A stretch of 41,643 nucleotides of DNA from Sphingomonadales bacterium (GTDB lineage Bacteria > Bacteroidota > Bacteroidia > NS11-12g > UBA955), in contig VHBA01000016.1 of the NCBI GenBank assembly GCA_016872175.1, positions 1 through 41,643 of the forward strand, given 5' to 3'. Below the pieces are notes generated by a model. That model was given only the letters and a program-made list of their open reading frames with translations, searched no databases and was not told the origin of the DNA. The stretch's first letter is position 1. Every line of letters begins with the position of its first letter. Both the position numbers and the translations under genes were made by a program. Shown here piece by piece: positions 33,669-41,643 of this stretch.

Positions 33669-35045
33669 ATGACGTTGATAAAGTCTATTTCAGGTATCCG
33701 TGGCACCATTGGTGGCTTACCGGAGCAAAACCTCACACCTGTTGATATTGTAAAATTTGCATCTGCATTTGGCACTTGGATTCTTGGAAAAGATTATGGA
33801 AATAAAGTTGTCATTGGCAGGGATGCGCGCATGAGCGGCCCCATGGTTCATGGGCTTATCAGCAATACATTGGTAGGTCTGGGAATAGATGTTATAGATT
33901 TAGGTATGGCCACTACCCCAACTGTGGAGGTTGCTGTTACTGAACTTCAGGCTGCTGGGGGAATTATTATTACCGCCAGTCATAACCCCAAGCAGTGGAA
34001 TGCACTGAAATTGCTCAATGCCCGTGGTGAGTTTATCAGTGATGAAGACGGCAAAGAAGTGCTAGCGCTGGCAGAAAACAATGATTTTTCTTTTGCCGGT
34101 GTGGATGAATTGGGCAAAGTGGAATCCCTTGATTTCCTCGACAGGCACATTGAAATGATTCTTTCTTTGGATTTGATTGATGTAGAAGCCATCGCTGCCA
34201 AAAAGTTCAAAATAGCCGTGGATGCCGTAAATAGTGTGGGTGGAATAGCTGTTCCCCGTTTGCTTAAGGCGTTGGGGGTAGAGGAAATAGTGGAATTGAA
34301 TTGCGAACCCACCGGCAAGTTTGCCCATAACCCGGAACCCTTACCCGAACATTTGGGAGAAATTTCTTCTCTGGTGAAAAGCAAAAAATGCCAGTTGGGT
34401 ATTGTGGTAGATCCAGATGTAGACCGATTGGCTTTGGTTTGCGAAGACGGAGAAATGTTTGGAGAAGAATATACCCTGGTGGCGGTAGCAGATTATGTCT
34501 TGAAACACACCCCCGGTGCAACCGTAAGCAACCTCAGCAGCACAAGAGCTTTGAAAGAAGTTACAGAAAAGGCGGGTCAATCCTACAGTGCCAGTGCAGT
34601 TGGAGAAGTAAATGTGGTTCAAAAAATGAAAGAGACTGGTGCGGTGATTGGCGGCGAAGGCAATGGTGGCATCATTTATCCCGAGTTGCATTACGGCCGT
34701 GATGCTTTGGTGGGAATCGCTTTGTTCCTGAGCCATCTGGCAAAATCCGGAATGAAGGCCGGTGCTTTAAGAGCATCCTATCCTTCCTACGTCATTAGCA
34801 AAAACAAAGCGGAACTGCAGCCCGGTATGGATGTGGACGCTGTGTTAGAGGCCCTGAAACAGAAATATAAAAAGCACCCCATCAATACCATTGATGGAGT
34901 AAAAATAGAATTTGATGGAGACTGGGTGCATCTGCGTAAATCCAACACCGAGCCCATTATTCGTATTTATGCTGAAAGCAATACACAAAACACCGCTGAT
35001 GCCCTGGCAAGGAAGGTTATTCAGGATATTGGAGACCTGATCTAG
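33669..35045 (+). CDS. glmM: Phosphoglucosamine mutase
   Basis: A 458-aa phosphohexomutase opening MTLIKSISGIRGTIGG. It has the active-site serine in TASHNP (Ser104), the metal-binding DPDVDR (248-253), the sugar-binding GEGNGGIIYPEL and the phosphate-binding KSNTEPIIRIY. GlmM converts glucosamine-6-phosphate to glucosamine-1-phosphate for peptidoglycan and LPS synthesis; the family also contains phosphomannomutases, so the sugar is not absolutely certain. A frame to an upstream ATG (33621) adds 16 non-conserved residues that would overlap the promoter box, so I use the conserved start. Confidence 0.88.
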   Translation: MTLIKSISGIRGTIGGLPEQNLTPVDIVKFASAFGTWILGKDYGNKVVIGRDARMSGPMVHGLISNTLVGLGIDVIDLGMATTPTVEVAVTELQAAGGIIITASHNPKQWNALKLLNARGEFISDEDGKEVLALAENNDFSFAGVDELGKVESLDFLDRHIEMILSLDLIDVEAIAAKKFKIAVDAVNSVGGIAVPRLLKALGVEEIVELNCEPTGKFAHNPEPLPEHLGEISSLVKSKKCQLGIVVDPDVDRLALVCEDGEMFGEEYTLVAVADYVLKHTPGATVSNLSSTRALKEVTEKAGQSYSASAVGEVNVVQKMKETGAVIGGEGNGGIIYPELHYGRDALVGIALFLSHLAKSGMKAGALRASYPSYVISKNKAELQPGMDVDAVLEALKQKYKKHPINTIDGVKIEFDGDWVHLRKSNTEPIIRIYAESNTQNTADALARKVIQDIGDLI

Positions 35046-35057
35046 TTAACAGTTGAA

Positions 35058-35069
35058 AGTGTATAGTGT
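35058..35069. repeat. Left inverted repeat of the four-helix-bundle cassette
   Basis: AGTGTATAGTGT, the exact reverse complement of 35560-35571. It lies between glmM and the four-helix-bundle gene and is followed by a direct echo AGTGTATAG (35073-35080 region), so the area is built from short GTGTATAG/GTGTAAAG units. Confidence 0.6.
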
Positions 35070-35155
35070 AAAGTGTATAGTTGAGGTTGGATGTGTAAAG
35101 TGGAATTGAGTTTGGATATATTTGAAAATCAAAATATTATTTAAAATATAAAATT

Positions 35156-35530
35156 ATGGAACAGTTAAATTACAAAAGTAAATCTATGGTATTAAAGAAG
35201 GCATTTAATTTTGCCGTTTCTATTGTAAAATTGAATGAGACTTTGAATGAAGCAAAACAGTTCGTTTTGGCAAAACAACTGGTTCGCAGTGGCACCTCAA
35301 TTGGAGCCAATATTAACGAAGCGCTGGCTGGTTATTCAAAGCGCGACTTTATATTTAAGATGAGTTTGGCTTTGAAAGAGTCAAATGAAACAGAATATTG
35401 GTTAATGCTATTGAAGGAATCAAAAGTAATAAATGTAGATTTTGATTTGTTTCTTGTTGAAGCGATTGAACTACAGCGGATGTTGACTGCTATTTTAAAT
35501 ACAACCAAAAAACGGCTTCAGGCTCTATAG
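35156..35530 (+). CDS. Four-helix-bundle protein (23S rRNA intervening-sequence type)
   Basis: A 124-aa all-helical protein with the family pattern: AFNFAVSIVKLNETLN, the conserved KQLVRSGTSIGANINEA, a KMSLALKESNETEYWL helix and a C-terminal helix ending LNTTKKRLQAL. The family is named after proteins encoded in 23S rRNA insertions and also includes the Avd accessory proteins of diversity-generating retroelements. Here it stands in an ordinary intergenic site, with no rRNA and no reverse transcriptase nearby. Molecular role unknown. The gene is AT-rich and lies between inverted repeats, which suggests mobility. Confidence 0.85.
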   Translation: MEQLNYKSKSMVLKKAFNFAVSIVKLNETLNEAKQFVLAKQLVRSGTSIGANINEALAGYSKRDFIFKMSLALKESNETEYWLMLLKESKVINVDFDLFLVEAIELQRMLTAILNTTKKRLQAL

Positions 35531-35559
35531 CTGCCTGCAAACTTTACACTGTAAACTAC

Positions 35560-35571
35560 ACACTATACACT
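35560..35571. repeat. Right inverted repeat of the four-helix-bundle cassette
   Basis: ACACTATACACT, the exact reverse complement of 35058-35069, 5 nt before the ychF ATG. The preceding DNA (35541-35559) includes a short stem TTTAC...GTAAA that could also act as a weak terminator. Confidence 0.6.
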
Positions 35572-35576
35572 AAAAA

Positions 35577-36674
35577 ATGTCTTTACAATGCGGAATCGTC
35601 GGACTGCCCAATGTGGGTAAATCCACCCTCTTTAACGCGGTGAGCAGTGCCAAAGCACAGGCCGCCAATTTTCCTTTTTGCACCATTGAGCCCAATGTGG
35701 GTACCATTACCGTTCCCGATCAACGTCTTGCCGTACTTACCGAATTGGTTAATCCGCAGAATGTGGTGCCTACCACCATTGAAATTGTGGATATAGCAGG
35801 TCTTGTGAAAGGAGCCAGCAAAGGTGAGGGACTTGGTAACCAGTTTCTGGGCAACATACGCAACACCCACGCCATTCTGCATGTGCTGCGGTGCTTTGAT
35901 GATCCTAATGTGATTCACGTAGATGGCAAGGTGGATCCGGTTGCAGACAAGGAAATTATAGATACGGAACTGCAGCTTAAAGACCTTGAATCCATTGAGA
36001 AAGGCATTTCTAAAATTCAAAAGCAGGCCAAGGCCGGCGACAAGGAAGCTGCCCGTTTGCTGGAAGTTTTAGAAGCTTTTAAAGCCCATCTTGAGCAAGG
36101 CAAAAATTGCCGTACCCTGAGCATAGATGCCGAACGCCGTGCATTGCTGAAAGATATGCATCTGCTTACCGATAAACCGGTTCTTTATGTGTGCAATGTG
36201 GATCCTGATAGTGTCGTGAATGGAAATGCCCATGTGGAAAAAGTAAAGCAGGCCATTGCCGATGAAAATGCCGGTATTTTGATTATTTCGGCAGCCATTG
36301 AAGCAGAAATCGCGGAGCTGGAAAGCTTTGAGGACCGCAAGTTATTTCTGGAAGAAATGGGATTGACAGACAGCGGAGTAGAGAAACTGATTAGAGCGGC
36401 TTACAAACTTCTGAATTATATAACTTACTTTACGGTTGGTGTTAAAGAAGTTCGTGCGTGGACAATCACCGAGGGCACCAAGGCCCCGCAAGCCGCCGGA
36501 GCCATACATTCCGATTTTGAAAAAGGATTTATTCGTGCGGAGGTAATTGCCTACAGCGATTACATTGAATACAAAACGGAAGCGGCGTGTCGTTCGGTAG
36601 GTAAATTGCGCGTAGAAGGAAAGGAGTATGTGGTAAAGGACGGCGACTGTATGCACTTCCTATTCAACGTTTAG
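35577..36674 (+). CDS. ychF: Redox-regulated ATPase YchF
   Basis: A 365-aa Obg-family P-loop protein. G1 is GLPNVGKSTLFNA near the start, G3 DIAGLVKGASKGEGLG, and the usual G4 NKxD is NVDPD, typical of YchF and linked to its preference for ATP over GTP. The C-terminal TGS domain has AWTITEGTKAPQAAG and IHSDFEKGFIRAEV. YchF binds ribosomes and modulates translation and stress responses. The ATG at 35577 lies just after the right repeat of the cassette, so its promoter may have been separated from it by an insertion. Its 3' end overlaps the convergent membrane-protein gene by 11 nt. Confidence 0.93.
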   Translation: MSLQCGIVGLPNVGKSTLFNAVSSAKAQAANFPFCTIEPNVGTITVPDQRLAVLTELVNPQNVVPTTIEIVDIAGLVKGASKGEGLGNQFLGNIRNTHAILHVLRCFDDPNVIHVDGKVDPVADKEIIDTELQLKDLESIEKGISKIQKQAKAGDKEAARLLEVLEAFKAHLEQGKNCRTLSIDAERRALLKDMHLLTDKPVLYVCNVDPDSVVNGNAHVEKVKQAIADENAGILIISAAIEAEIAELESFEDRKLFLEEMGLTDSGVEKLIRAAYKLLNYITYFTVGVKEVRAWTITEGTKAPQAAGAIHSDFEKGFIRAEVIAYSDYIEYKTEAACRSVGKLRVEGKEYVVKDGDCMHFLFNV

Positions 36675-38097
36675 CAGGTATTCGCCAGGGCAAATCTGTA
36701 GTTCCGTCAAATTCATACTTTCGCACTTCTGTCATGGTGTCGGAATAGTCCCAGCTGGGAATCCCGTTTTTATTGGGTTTGGCCCGTTGCCAGAATTCCA
36801 CTTCGTAGGAATGCTTGCCTTTATAACCCTTTAGGAAATAATCAATGCGTATGAGTCTTTCCACGGCTCGGCCTTTCCATTTATACGGCGTTGGAGAGTT
36901 CATGTAGGAAAATGAGTCATAGGCCACCAGGTGTGCACCTGTATTTCCATATATGATTTCAAGACCTTGATGCTCAATAAGCAATGGATCAGGAAGATAA
37001 GATAGGCGTTCGCCATTTTTGCCGGTAATGGGCAGCAATTCTTTACGGCTACCGTTTGAGTGATAGATTTTAAAACGCCTCGAGCCCTCAATCAACTGAG
37101 CATTCATAATGTCCGGCTGCCCCAGCCCCATTTGGTTAATTCTGCGGTTAAACCAAACCCTTGTATCCCACTCACGTAAAAACCAAAATGCTTTATCTGC
37201 CGCAGTTGAAACTTTGGGTGTTTTAAAGATAAATATAAGCATAAAGATACTGTAAGCGGCCCACATATAATTTCTAAGGGGTTTTATGCTTTTTTCGGGC
37301 GAAAGCAACGATATGCCATACAGAGAAGGGGTTTTTCTGTAAAAAATTAAAATGAAAAATAATAGGGTGAAGTGGGGTAATAAAACAATCCGTAATAGAA
37401 TAAAAATATGAATTAAGAGAATAATAAACCAAACAACAAGCCATTTCCGGGTAGGTTTGAAAATGTATAATGGAATGAGTATTAATTGTGAAATGATGAC
37501 CCCGTAGGTATTCAGAGGCATAAGGGCTTCCATAATTTCCGGGTACTGCGCTCTTAATTCTCTGAATACATGATAAAATCGCCCCATATAACTATGAGCC
37601 AGATTTATTTCCATTCCATATCCTTTGAACCAGTAGGGGTCTGCTAAATGGACCAGGGCAGAAAGCAAATTGATGAGGCCGTAGGCCGCAAAAATTATCC
37701 AATATAATTTATTTAATACGCGGTTTGCCTGTTCATGATTTTCTGGTTTATCCAATTCGTATTTCTTTCTTAGGAATTCCCACATTCCCAGAAATAAACA
37801 GAAATAGATTAGCAATGCACTGCTGATGCTCCCGGCTCCAAATACCGTCTCAAATTTGGGATAAATAATGGCCGTTATGAATGCAGCAACCATGGCTTTT
37901 TTATTGGCGATGAGCATGGTCAGCAGTGCCACTACCGATGCCAGGTATAACCATTCTTCATTGGCAAGTGAGTAGCCTTTGTAAATATATTGACCAGCCG
38001 CTACACTCACAGTTCGGTACAGCGACAGCAAGACAAAACCTAGGGTAATCCAGCGGATTTTTTTAATTTCAAAAGCTATACCGTCTGCCATGCCCAT
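36664..38097 (-). CDS. Polytopic membrane protein, family not recognised
   Basis: About 477 aa from ATG 38097 (MGMADGIAFEIKKIRW), with roughly 8-9 hydrophobic segments in the first 300 residues (such as WITLGFVLLSLYRTV, ALLIYFCLFLGMW and WFIILLIHIFILLRIVLL) and a soluble C-terminal domain of about 150 residues rich in charged and aromatic residues (WDTRVWFNRRINQMG, YEVEFWQRAKPNKNG). It may be an enzyme or lipid-associated protein, but I cannot assign a family. An upstream frame of 41 residues opens inside the DUF5723 gene and is rejected. It lies 4 nt downstream of the DUF5723 stop and is probably co-transcribed. Confidence 0.7.
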   Translation of the reverse strand: MGMADGIAFEIKKIRWITLGFVLLSLYRTVSVAAGQYIYKGYSLANEEWLYLASVVALLTMLIANKKAMVAAFITAIIYPKFETVFGAGSISSALLIYFCLFLGMWEFLRKKYELDKPENHEQANRVLNKLYWIIFAAYGLINLLSALVHLADPYWFKGYGMEINLAHSYMGRFYHVFRELRAQYPEIMEALMPLNTYGVIISQLILIPLYIFKPTRKWLVVWFIILLIHIFILLRIVLLPHFTLLFFILIFYRKTPSLYGISLLSPEKSIKPLRNYMWAAYSIFMLIFIFKTPKVSTAADKAFWFLREWDTRVWFNRRINQMGLGQPDIMNAQLIEGSRRFKIYHSNGSRKELLPITGKNGERLSYLPDPLLIEHQGLEIIYGNTGAHLVAYDSFSYMNSPTPYKWKGRAVERLIRIDYFLKGYKGKHSYEVEFWQRAKPNKNGIPSWDYSDTMTEVRKYEFDGTTDLPWRIPAKR

Positions 38098-38101
38098 ATA
38101 C

Positions 38102-39571
38102 CTACATTTTATCGCATGAAAGTGCACGTTTACTCTTCTCTTTTTCCTCTTTATCACTTCCCAGTCGGTCAATCCAAGCACCCGGAATATCGCCAAAACT
38201 GATTCCAATGAAATAGTCAAGGTCTTTTACGTTGCGGGTGCTAATTGCTGAAAGGAAGCTATTTGTGCCAATATAAATGGGCCCTATGCGCATGCTGGCT
38301 GCGGGTCTCAAGCTGCGATAGTCGTATTCAAGCATTACAGGCAGGGTAAATGCAAAAAGGTCTGATTCATAACGAGGCCCAATCATCATATATGATGCAT
38401 GTCTCATGGCATTGCCAAACTTCCCACGCATGGATTGTATCCATTGTCCCTGAATAAACCAGTGGCGCTTAAACTGATAATCGGCAGTCCAAACCATTCT
38501 GGTGGGTAGTCCAATCCGCAAGTCCTGGGAAAAGGATTCTTTGCCGGGTAGCCCGCCCAAAACCACCTGTACATTTTTCACATCAGGGATGGATTGGTAA
38601 ACACTGCCTACTCCTGTTGTGTTCCAGGTTACAGGGCCCTGATTGATAAAGGTGGTGGCGGCCACATCCCGATATTTAATGTTGCCAATGTCCATGAAAG
38701 ACAATCCCAAATGCACCATGTAATCGGGGTGTTTATATTTGTAATCGCCGGGCTGCAGGTGCTCTTTTAGGCGAATGGTGTAGGCAAAACCCAGGTCAAG
38801 ACCTATACCACTTCCACTGTTGTAACTGGCCATTTGTATGCGGGTTTGGTCTAAACTATAAACGCCATTGGAGATTCGGGTGGCCTGAATTTCATCGCTT
38901 TGCACATAGCTGCCGCCTAAACCGCGAACACTTTTAATGGTGGCACCCACATGCAGGTCGCGTTTCCATTTCATGGGTATGATGTAGGCACCGGTTATTC
39001 CAATGCTGGACCACTGGTTTTGCGCTGCGGTGAATGCTGCTATGCGGTCTGATTGACCGTTGGCGTTCAAACCAAATGAGGAAAACGCACCACGGGCAGA
39101 GTCCACTCTGTTAAAAACAGCCCTGGAAAGATTGGCACTCATGCCATCAATCCGCACCTGACTATTAATATCCGTAATTAATCCGACCTTGAACTTTTTG
39201 ACGCGCACCATAAACGACGGGCCATACAGCATGGAACTTAAGCCTGCATTGTGATCCTTGCCATCCCAAATACCCTTGAACCAGCTTTGCTGTAACCGTG
39301 TTTTATCTTCACTGCGGAAATACTCGTCCGCAAATCGGCTTCTGGCAGGTTTGTTTCCATTATAGGGAGAATTGAACTGATAGGAGGAGGCATTGGCATT
39401 GATCCAACATCCTATTAGATTAACATGCCAGAGGTATTTGCTGTTCGCCATCAGTGCAGGATTGATTCGGGCAGCATGAATACCCGCATATCGTCCCATT
39501 CCGATTTGTCCGAAGTGTTGTGCATTGAGGCTTGTAAGGCTCAATGCGTATAGAAAAACAAGTTTTTTCAC
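38102..39571 (-). CDS. DUF5723 outer-membrane-type protein
   Basis: About 489 aa from a GTG at 39571 that starts a signal peptide (MKKLVFLYALSLTSLNAQ with the GTG read as Met). Early features include GQIGMGRYAGIHAARINPAL, a DUF5723 hallmark, and the remainder has many short amphipathic strands with a predicted barrel-like composition (YRSLRPAASMRIGPIYIG, SFLSAISTRNVKDLDYFIG). DUF5723 is a Bacteroidota family of unknown function, usually predicted in the outer membrane. A frame from 39637 is open but lacks a signal peptide at its start and overlaps the dinB-like gene. Confidence 0.75.
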   Translation of the reverse strand: MKKLVFLYALSLTSLNAQHFGQIGMGRYAGIHAARINPALMANSKYLWHVNLIGCWINANASSYQFNSPYNGNKPARSRFADEYFRSEDKTRLQQSWFKGIWDGKDHNAGLSSMLYGPSFMVRVKKFKVGLITDINSQVRIDGMSANLSRAVFNRVDSARGAFSSFGLNANGQSDRIAAFTAAQNQWSSIGITGAYIIPMKWKRDLHVGATIKSVRGLGGSYVQSDEIQATRISNGVYSLDQTRIQMASYNSGSGIGLDLGFAYTIRLKEHLQPGDYKYKHPDYMVHLGLSFMDIGNIKYRDVAATTFINQGPVTWNTTGVGSVYQSIPDVKNVQVVLGGLPGKESFSQDLRIGLPTRMVWTADYQFKRHWFIQGQWIQSMRGKFGNAMRHASYMMIGPRYESDLFAFTLPVMLEYDYRSLRPAASMRIGPIYIGTNSFLSAISTRNVKDLDYFIGISFGDIPGAWIDRLGSDKEEKEKSKRALSCDKM

Positions 39572-39611
39572 AAAAGAAAATAAAGGGGCAATTTCGGGAA
39601 TTGTTTTGTTA

Positions 39612-40094
39612 TTACAATTTATCCCATTCCCACACACCCCATTTTAGAGAATCAGGCAGTGAAATGCCCTGTGTTTTTGCCGTAAGCAGGGCGTGTCCAC
39701 GGTGGTGCGCTTCGTGGGATATGTAATATCCAATCATTACCACAACACCTCTTGCAAAATGGGGCGCTTTTCCATCGCTGTTCAGCGATTCCGGTATTAA
39801 ACTGTCCATGATTTTGCCCGAAGATTCAAAGGCTTTCTGCAGTTCCAATTTGCCTGGAATGTAACCTTTTTCGAATGGTGAAAAATCAAGCTGGTTTTTT
39901 CTGATAAAGGCCTCCATCCTATAAAACCGCACATCAATGCAATGTGCCATCTGAGCTGCAATGGTTCTTCCTCCGCGCTTACTTAATGTTATTTCAAACG
40001 CTGTATCCGGCAAATATTCAATCAGATAAAGCATGCTGCGGTTGTGCACCCGCCAGGTTTCCAGAATCGCATCTTCCCATAACATGTTCGTCAT
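39612..40094 (-). CDS. DinB-family metal-dependent protein
   Basis: A 160-aa four-helix-bundle protein of the DinB/YfiT superfamily. Metal-binding His residues are His51 (AQMAHCID) and the YYISHEAHHRGH stretch (His126, His129/130, His133). Members act as metal-dependent enzymes such as thiol S-transferases, or are of unknown function; the substrate is not predictable here. It begins 4 nt after the E1 gene stop and precedes the DUF5723 gene by about 40 nt. Confidence 0.8.
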   Translation of the reverse strand: MTNMLWEDAILETWRVHNRSMLYLIEYLPDTAFEITLSKRGGRTIAAQMAHCIDVRFYRMEAFIRKNQLDFSPFEKGYIPGKLELQKAFESSGKIMDSLIPESLNSDGKAPHFARGVVVMIGYYISHEAHHRGHALLTAKTQGISLPDSLKWGVWEWDKL

Positions 40095-40098
40095 ATCA

Positions 40099-41643
40099 TT
40101 AAAATGCCCTTAAGTCTGCAATAACCTTTGCCAGTTTACCCCAGGGCAAATAAGCGTTTTCCAGGGTTTTGGCCAGAGGTACGGGTGTATCCATGCTCCC
40201 AAGTCTTTTAACCGGTGCATCCAGCCACTCAAAACAATTTTCCATGATCCAGGCGGCAATGTCAGAGGCAATACTGCCGGTAAAAGTATCTTCGGTAAGA
40301 ACAAGCACCTTGCCCGTGGCTTTTACATGTTCAGCAACTGTTTCTTTATCCCAGGGCAATAGCGTACGCAGGTCTACAACCTTGGCAGAAATTTGGTTTT
40401 CTGTAACAAATTTTAATGCCTGATGCACACCCCAGCCATACGTGATGATACAAATGTCATCTCCGTGATTATGAACTTTAGCGGTGCCTTCAGGCAAAGT
40501 GTAATAGTTATACGGAACCATGCCGCTTACGCTTCGGTACAGAAATTTATGTTCAAAAAACAGCACCGGATTGGGATCGTTGATGGCGGTGGCCAGCAAA
40601 CCTTTCGCATCAAACGGATTGGATGGGTAATAGATTTTTAACCCCGGCACATGGTAAAACCAGGCTTCATTGCTTTGGCTGTGAAATGGTCCGGCCTGCA
40701 CGCCGGCGCCTGTGGGCATTCTCACCACCACATCTGCGGGTTGTGCCCAGCGGTAGTGACTTTTGGCCAGGTTGTTTACAATTTGATTAAAGCCACACGT
40801 TACAAAATCAGCAAACTGCATTTCCACCACCGCTTTGTGTCCTTTAATGGCAAGCCCGTAGCCCGCTCCCAGTATAGAGCTTTCTGTAATTGGGGTGTTG
40901 CGCACCCTGTCTTTACCAAATTCTTCATAAAAATTATCGGTTATTTTAAAAACACCGCCATACTCAGCCACATCCTGTCCCATGATGACCAGGTTGTGAT
41001 GTTTCTGCATGCTTTGTTTCAGCCCGTCGCTAATGGCATCTACCAGGCGCTTTTCGGTTTCCGGTCCTGAGGGGGCAACCTGCTCTTGGGGCGCCGCTGC
41101 ATACATGTCGGCCAGTTCTTCTGCCTCATGGGCAACAGGTTCCGGCTCTGCAAATACTTCTTCAAGCCCTGCTTCTATCTCGGCCAGAAATTCTTCTCGT
41201 ATTTTTTCGGTATCTTCGGTAGTAATAATCCCTTCATTCAGCAGCCAGGCCTCATAATTATCAATGGGGTCTTTCTTTTTCCATTCTTCAAACAGGTGAG
41301 GGGGGACGTATTTAGTGCCGCTGGCCTCTTCGTGGCCGCGCATTCGGAAGGTAATGCATTCCAGCAAAATTGGCCTCGGGTTTTGGCGCATATCCTCAGT
41401 GAGTTTACGTAGGGTGTTGTATACTTCCAGAATGTTGTTGCCGTCTATCTGAACGGCTTCCATACCATATCCGATGCCTTTGTCTATAAACTGCTTACAC
41501 CGAAACTGCTCATTATTGGGTGTGCTGAGGCCGTAACCGTTGTTTTCAATCAGAAAAATGACGGGCAATTGCCACACGGCAGCCACGTTTAAGGCTTCAT
41601 GGAAATCACCCTCGCTGGTGCCACCGTCGCCACTGAAAACCAC
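40099..41643 (-). CDS. Fused E1 alpha/beta 2-oxoacid dehydrogenase, 5' end missing
   Basis: At least 514 aa, truncated by the window edge at the N-terminal side. The first part is the end of the alpha subunit with the thiamine-diphosphate motif GDGGTSEGDFHEALN and NNGYG, then TFRMRGHEEASG. After an acidic and Pro/Ala-rich linker (about residues 165-195 of the fragment) comes the complete beta subunit: GQDVAEYGGVFKIT, NTPITESSILGAGYGLA, MPTGAGVQAGPFHSQS and VVDLRTLLPWD. E1 decarboxylates pyruvate or a branched-chain 2-oxoacid and passes the acyl group to E2. The fusion and motifs fit the Bacteroidota branched-chain or 2-oxoisovalerate-type E1; substrate is not fixed by sequence. Confidence 0.88.
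   Translation of the reverse strand: MVFSGDGGTSEGDFHEALNVAAVWQLPVIFLIENNGYGLSTPNNEQFRCKQFIDKGIGYGMEAVQIDGNNILEVYNTLRKLTEDMRQNPRPILLECITFRMRGHEEASGTKYVPPHLFEEWKKKDPIDNYEAWLLNEGIITTEDTEKIREEFLAEIEAGLEEVFAEPEPVAHEAEELADMYAAAPQEQVAPSGPETEKRLVDAISDGLKQSMQKHHNLVIMGQDVAEYGGVFKITDNFYEEFGKDRVRNTPITESSILGAGYGLAIKGHKAVVEMQFADFVTCGFNQIVNNLAKSHYRWAQPADVVVRMPTGAGVQAGPFHSQSNEAWFYHVPGLKIYYPSNPFDAKGLLATAINDPNPVLFFEHKFLYRSVSGMVPYNYYTLPEGTAKVHNHGDDICIITYGWGVHQALKFVTENQISAKVVDLRTLLPWDKETVAEHVKATGKVLVLTEDTFTGSIASDIAAWIMENCFEWLDAPVKRLGSMDTPVPLAKTLENAYLPWGKLAKVIADLRAF

Noticed and set aside
38098-38220. 41-residue N-terminal extension of the membrane protein
   Set aside because: It lies entirely within the DUF5723 coding region and is basic with no family support.
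1-41643. Search for tRNA, rRNA, CRISPR arrays, complete IS elements, phage genes and defence systems
   Set aside because: None found by reading; the only mobile-looking items are the two small repeat-bounded segments and the toxin-antitoxin-like pair.

Overview
The window is about 41.6 kb of densely packed chromosome from a member of the Bacteroidota, most likely a Chitinophagales/Saprospiria-type environmental bacterium. The evidence is: C-terminal type IX secretion (T9SS) sorting domains; Bacteroidota-restricted families (DUF4294, DUF4296, DUF5723, HmuY, PorT-like barrels); a fused E1 alpha/beta 2-oxoacid dehydrogenase; and many promoters with the Bacteroidota -7 box TAnnTTTG (here TAnnTT[T/C]G) very close to start codons. 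I see no rRNA, tRNA, CRISPR array, prophage or complete insertion sequence.

Layout. 1-2 kb: the end of fructose-1,6-bisphosphatase, convergent with recO and a PD40 beta-propeller lipoprotein. 1.9-6.6 kb: a minus-strand haem/iron-type uptake operon made of a T9SS-exported HmuY-like protein, a TonB-dependent receptor and an HmuY-like lipoprotein. 6.7-12.5 kb (plus strand): hscA, a PorT-like barrel, mtaB, an Lgt-like membrane protein and a DUF4294 protein. 12.5-15.8 kb (minus): a FecCD-type permease and its binding lipoprotein with no ATPase gene, preceded by a secreted alpha/beta hydrolase. 15.8-17.4 kb: ftsB-like and dnaN. 17.4-20.3 kb (minus): two overlapping photolyase/cryptochrome-family genes, one lacking most of the family's Fe-S ligands. 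20.3-22.4 kb: a small accessory patch with an inverted-repeat-bounded 188-bp segment, a CAP-domain protein, a frameshifted unknown gene, a FISUMP-domain protein and a 64-aa protein.

22.4-28.6 kb: yggS, then divergently a DUF4296 lipoprotein with mutS2, then folD, queE and a serine beta-lactamase-like hydrolase. 28.6-31.1 kb (minus): a toxin-antitoxin-like pair of a small protein and a nucleotidyltransferase, chained by overlaps to a T9SS surface protein and a START-domain protein, followed by a PH-domain membrane protein. 31.1-33.5 kb: fused ftcD and a SatD-like regulator. 33.7-36.7 kb: glmM, a four-helix-bundle (23S intervening-sequence type) gene lying between inverted repeats, and ychF. 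36.7-41.6 kb (minus): the E1 alpha/beta fusion (cut by the window edge), DinB-like, DUF5723 and a polytopic membrane protein, apparently one transcript.

Most of the window is housekeeping. The features most worth a second look are the HmuY pair around the TonB receptor, the Fe-S-less photolyase-like gene with its divergent partner, the small mobile-looking cassettes at 20.3 and 35.1 kb, the frameshift at a T7 run, and the many promoter boxes only 4-11 nt from start codons, which suggest leaderless or near-leaderless transcripts.
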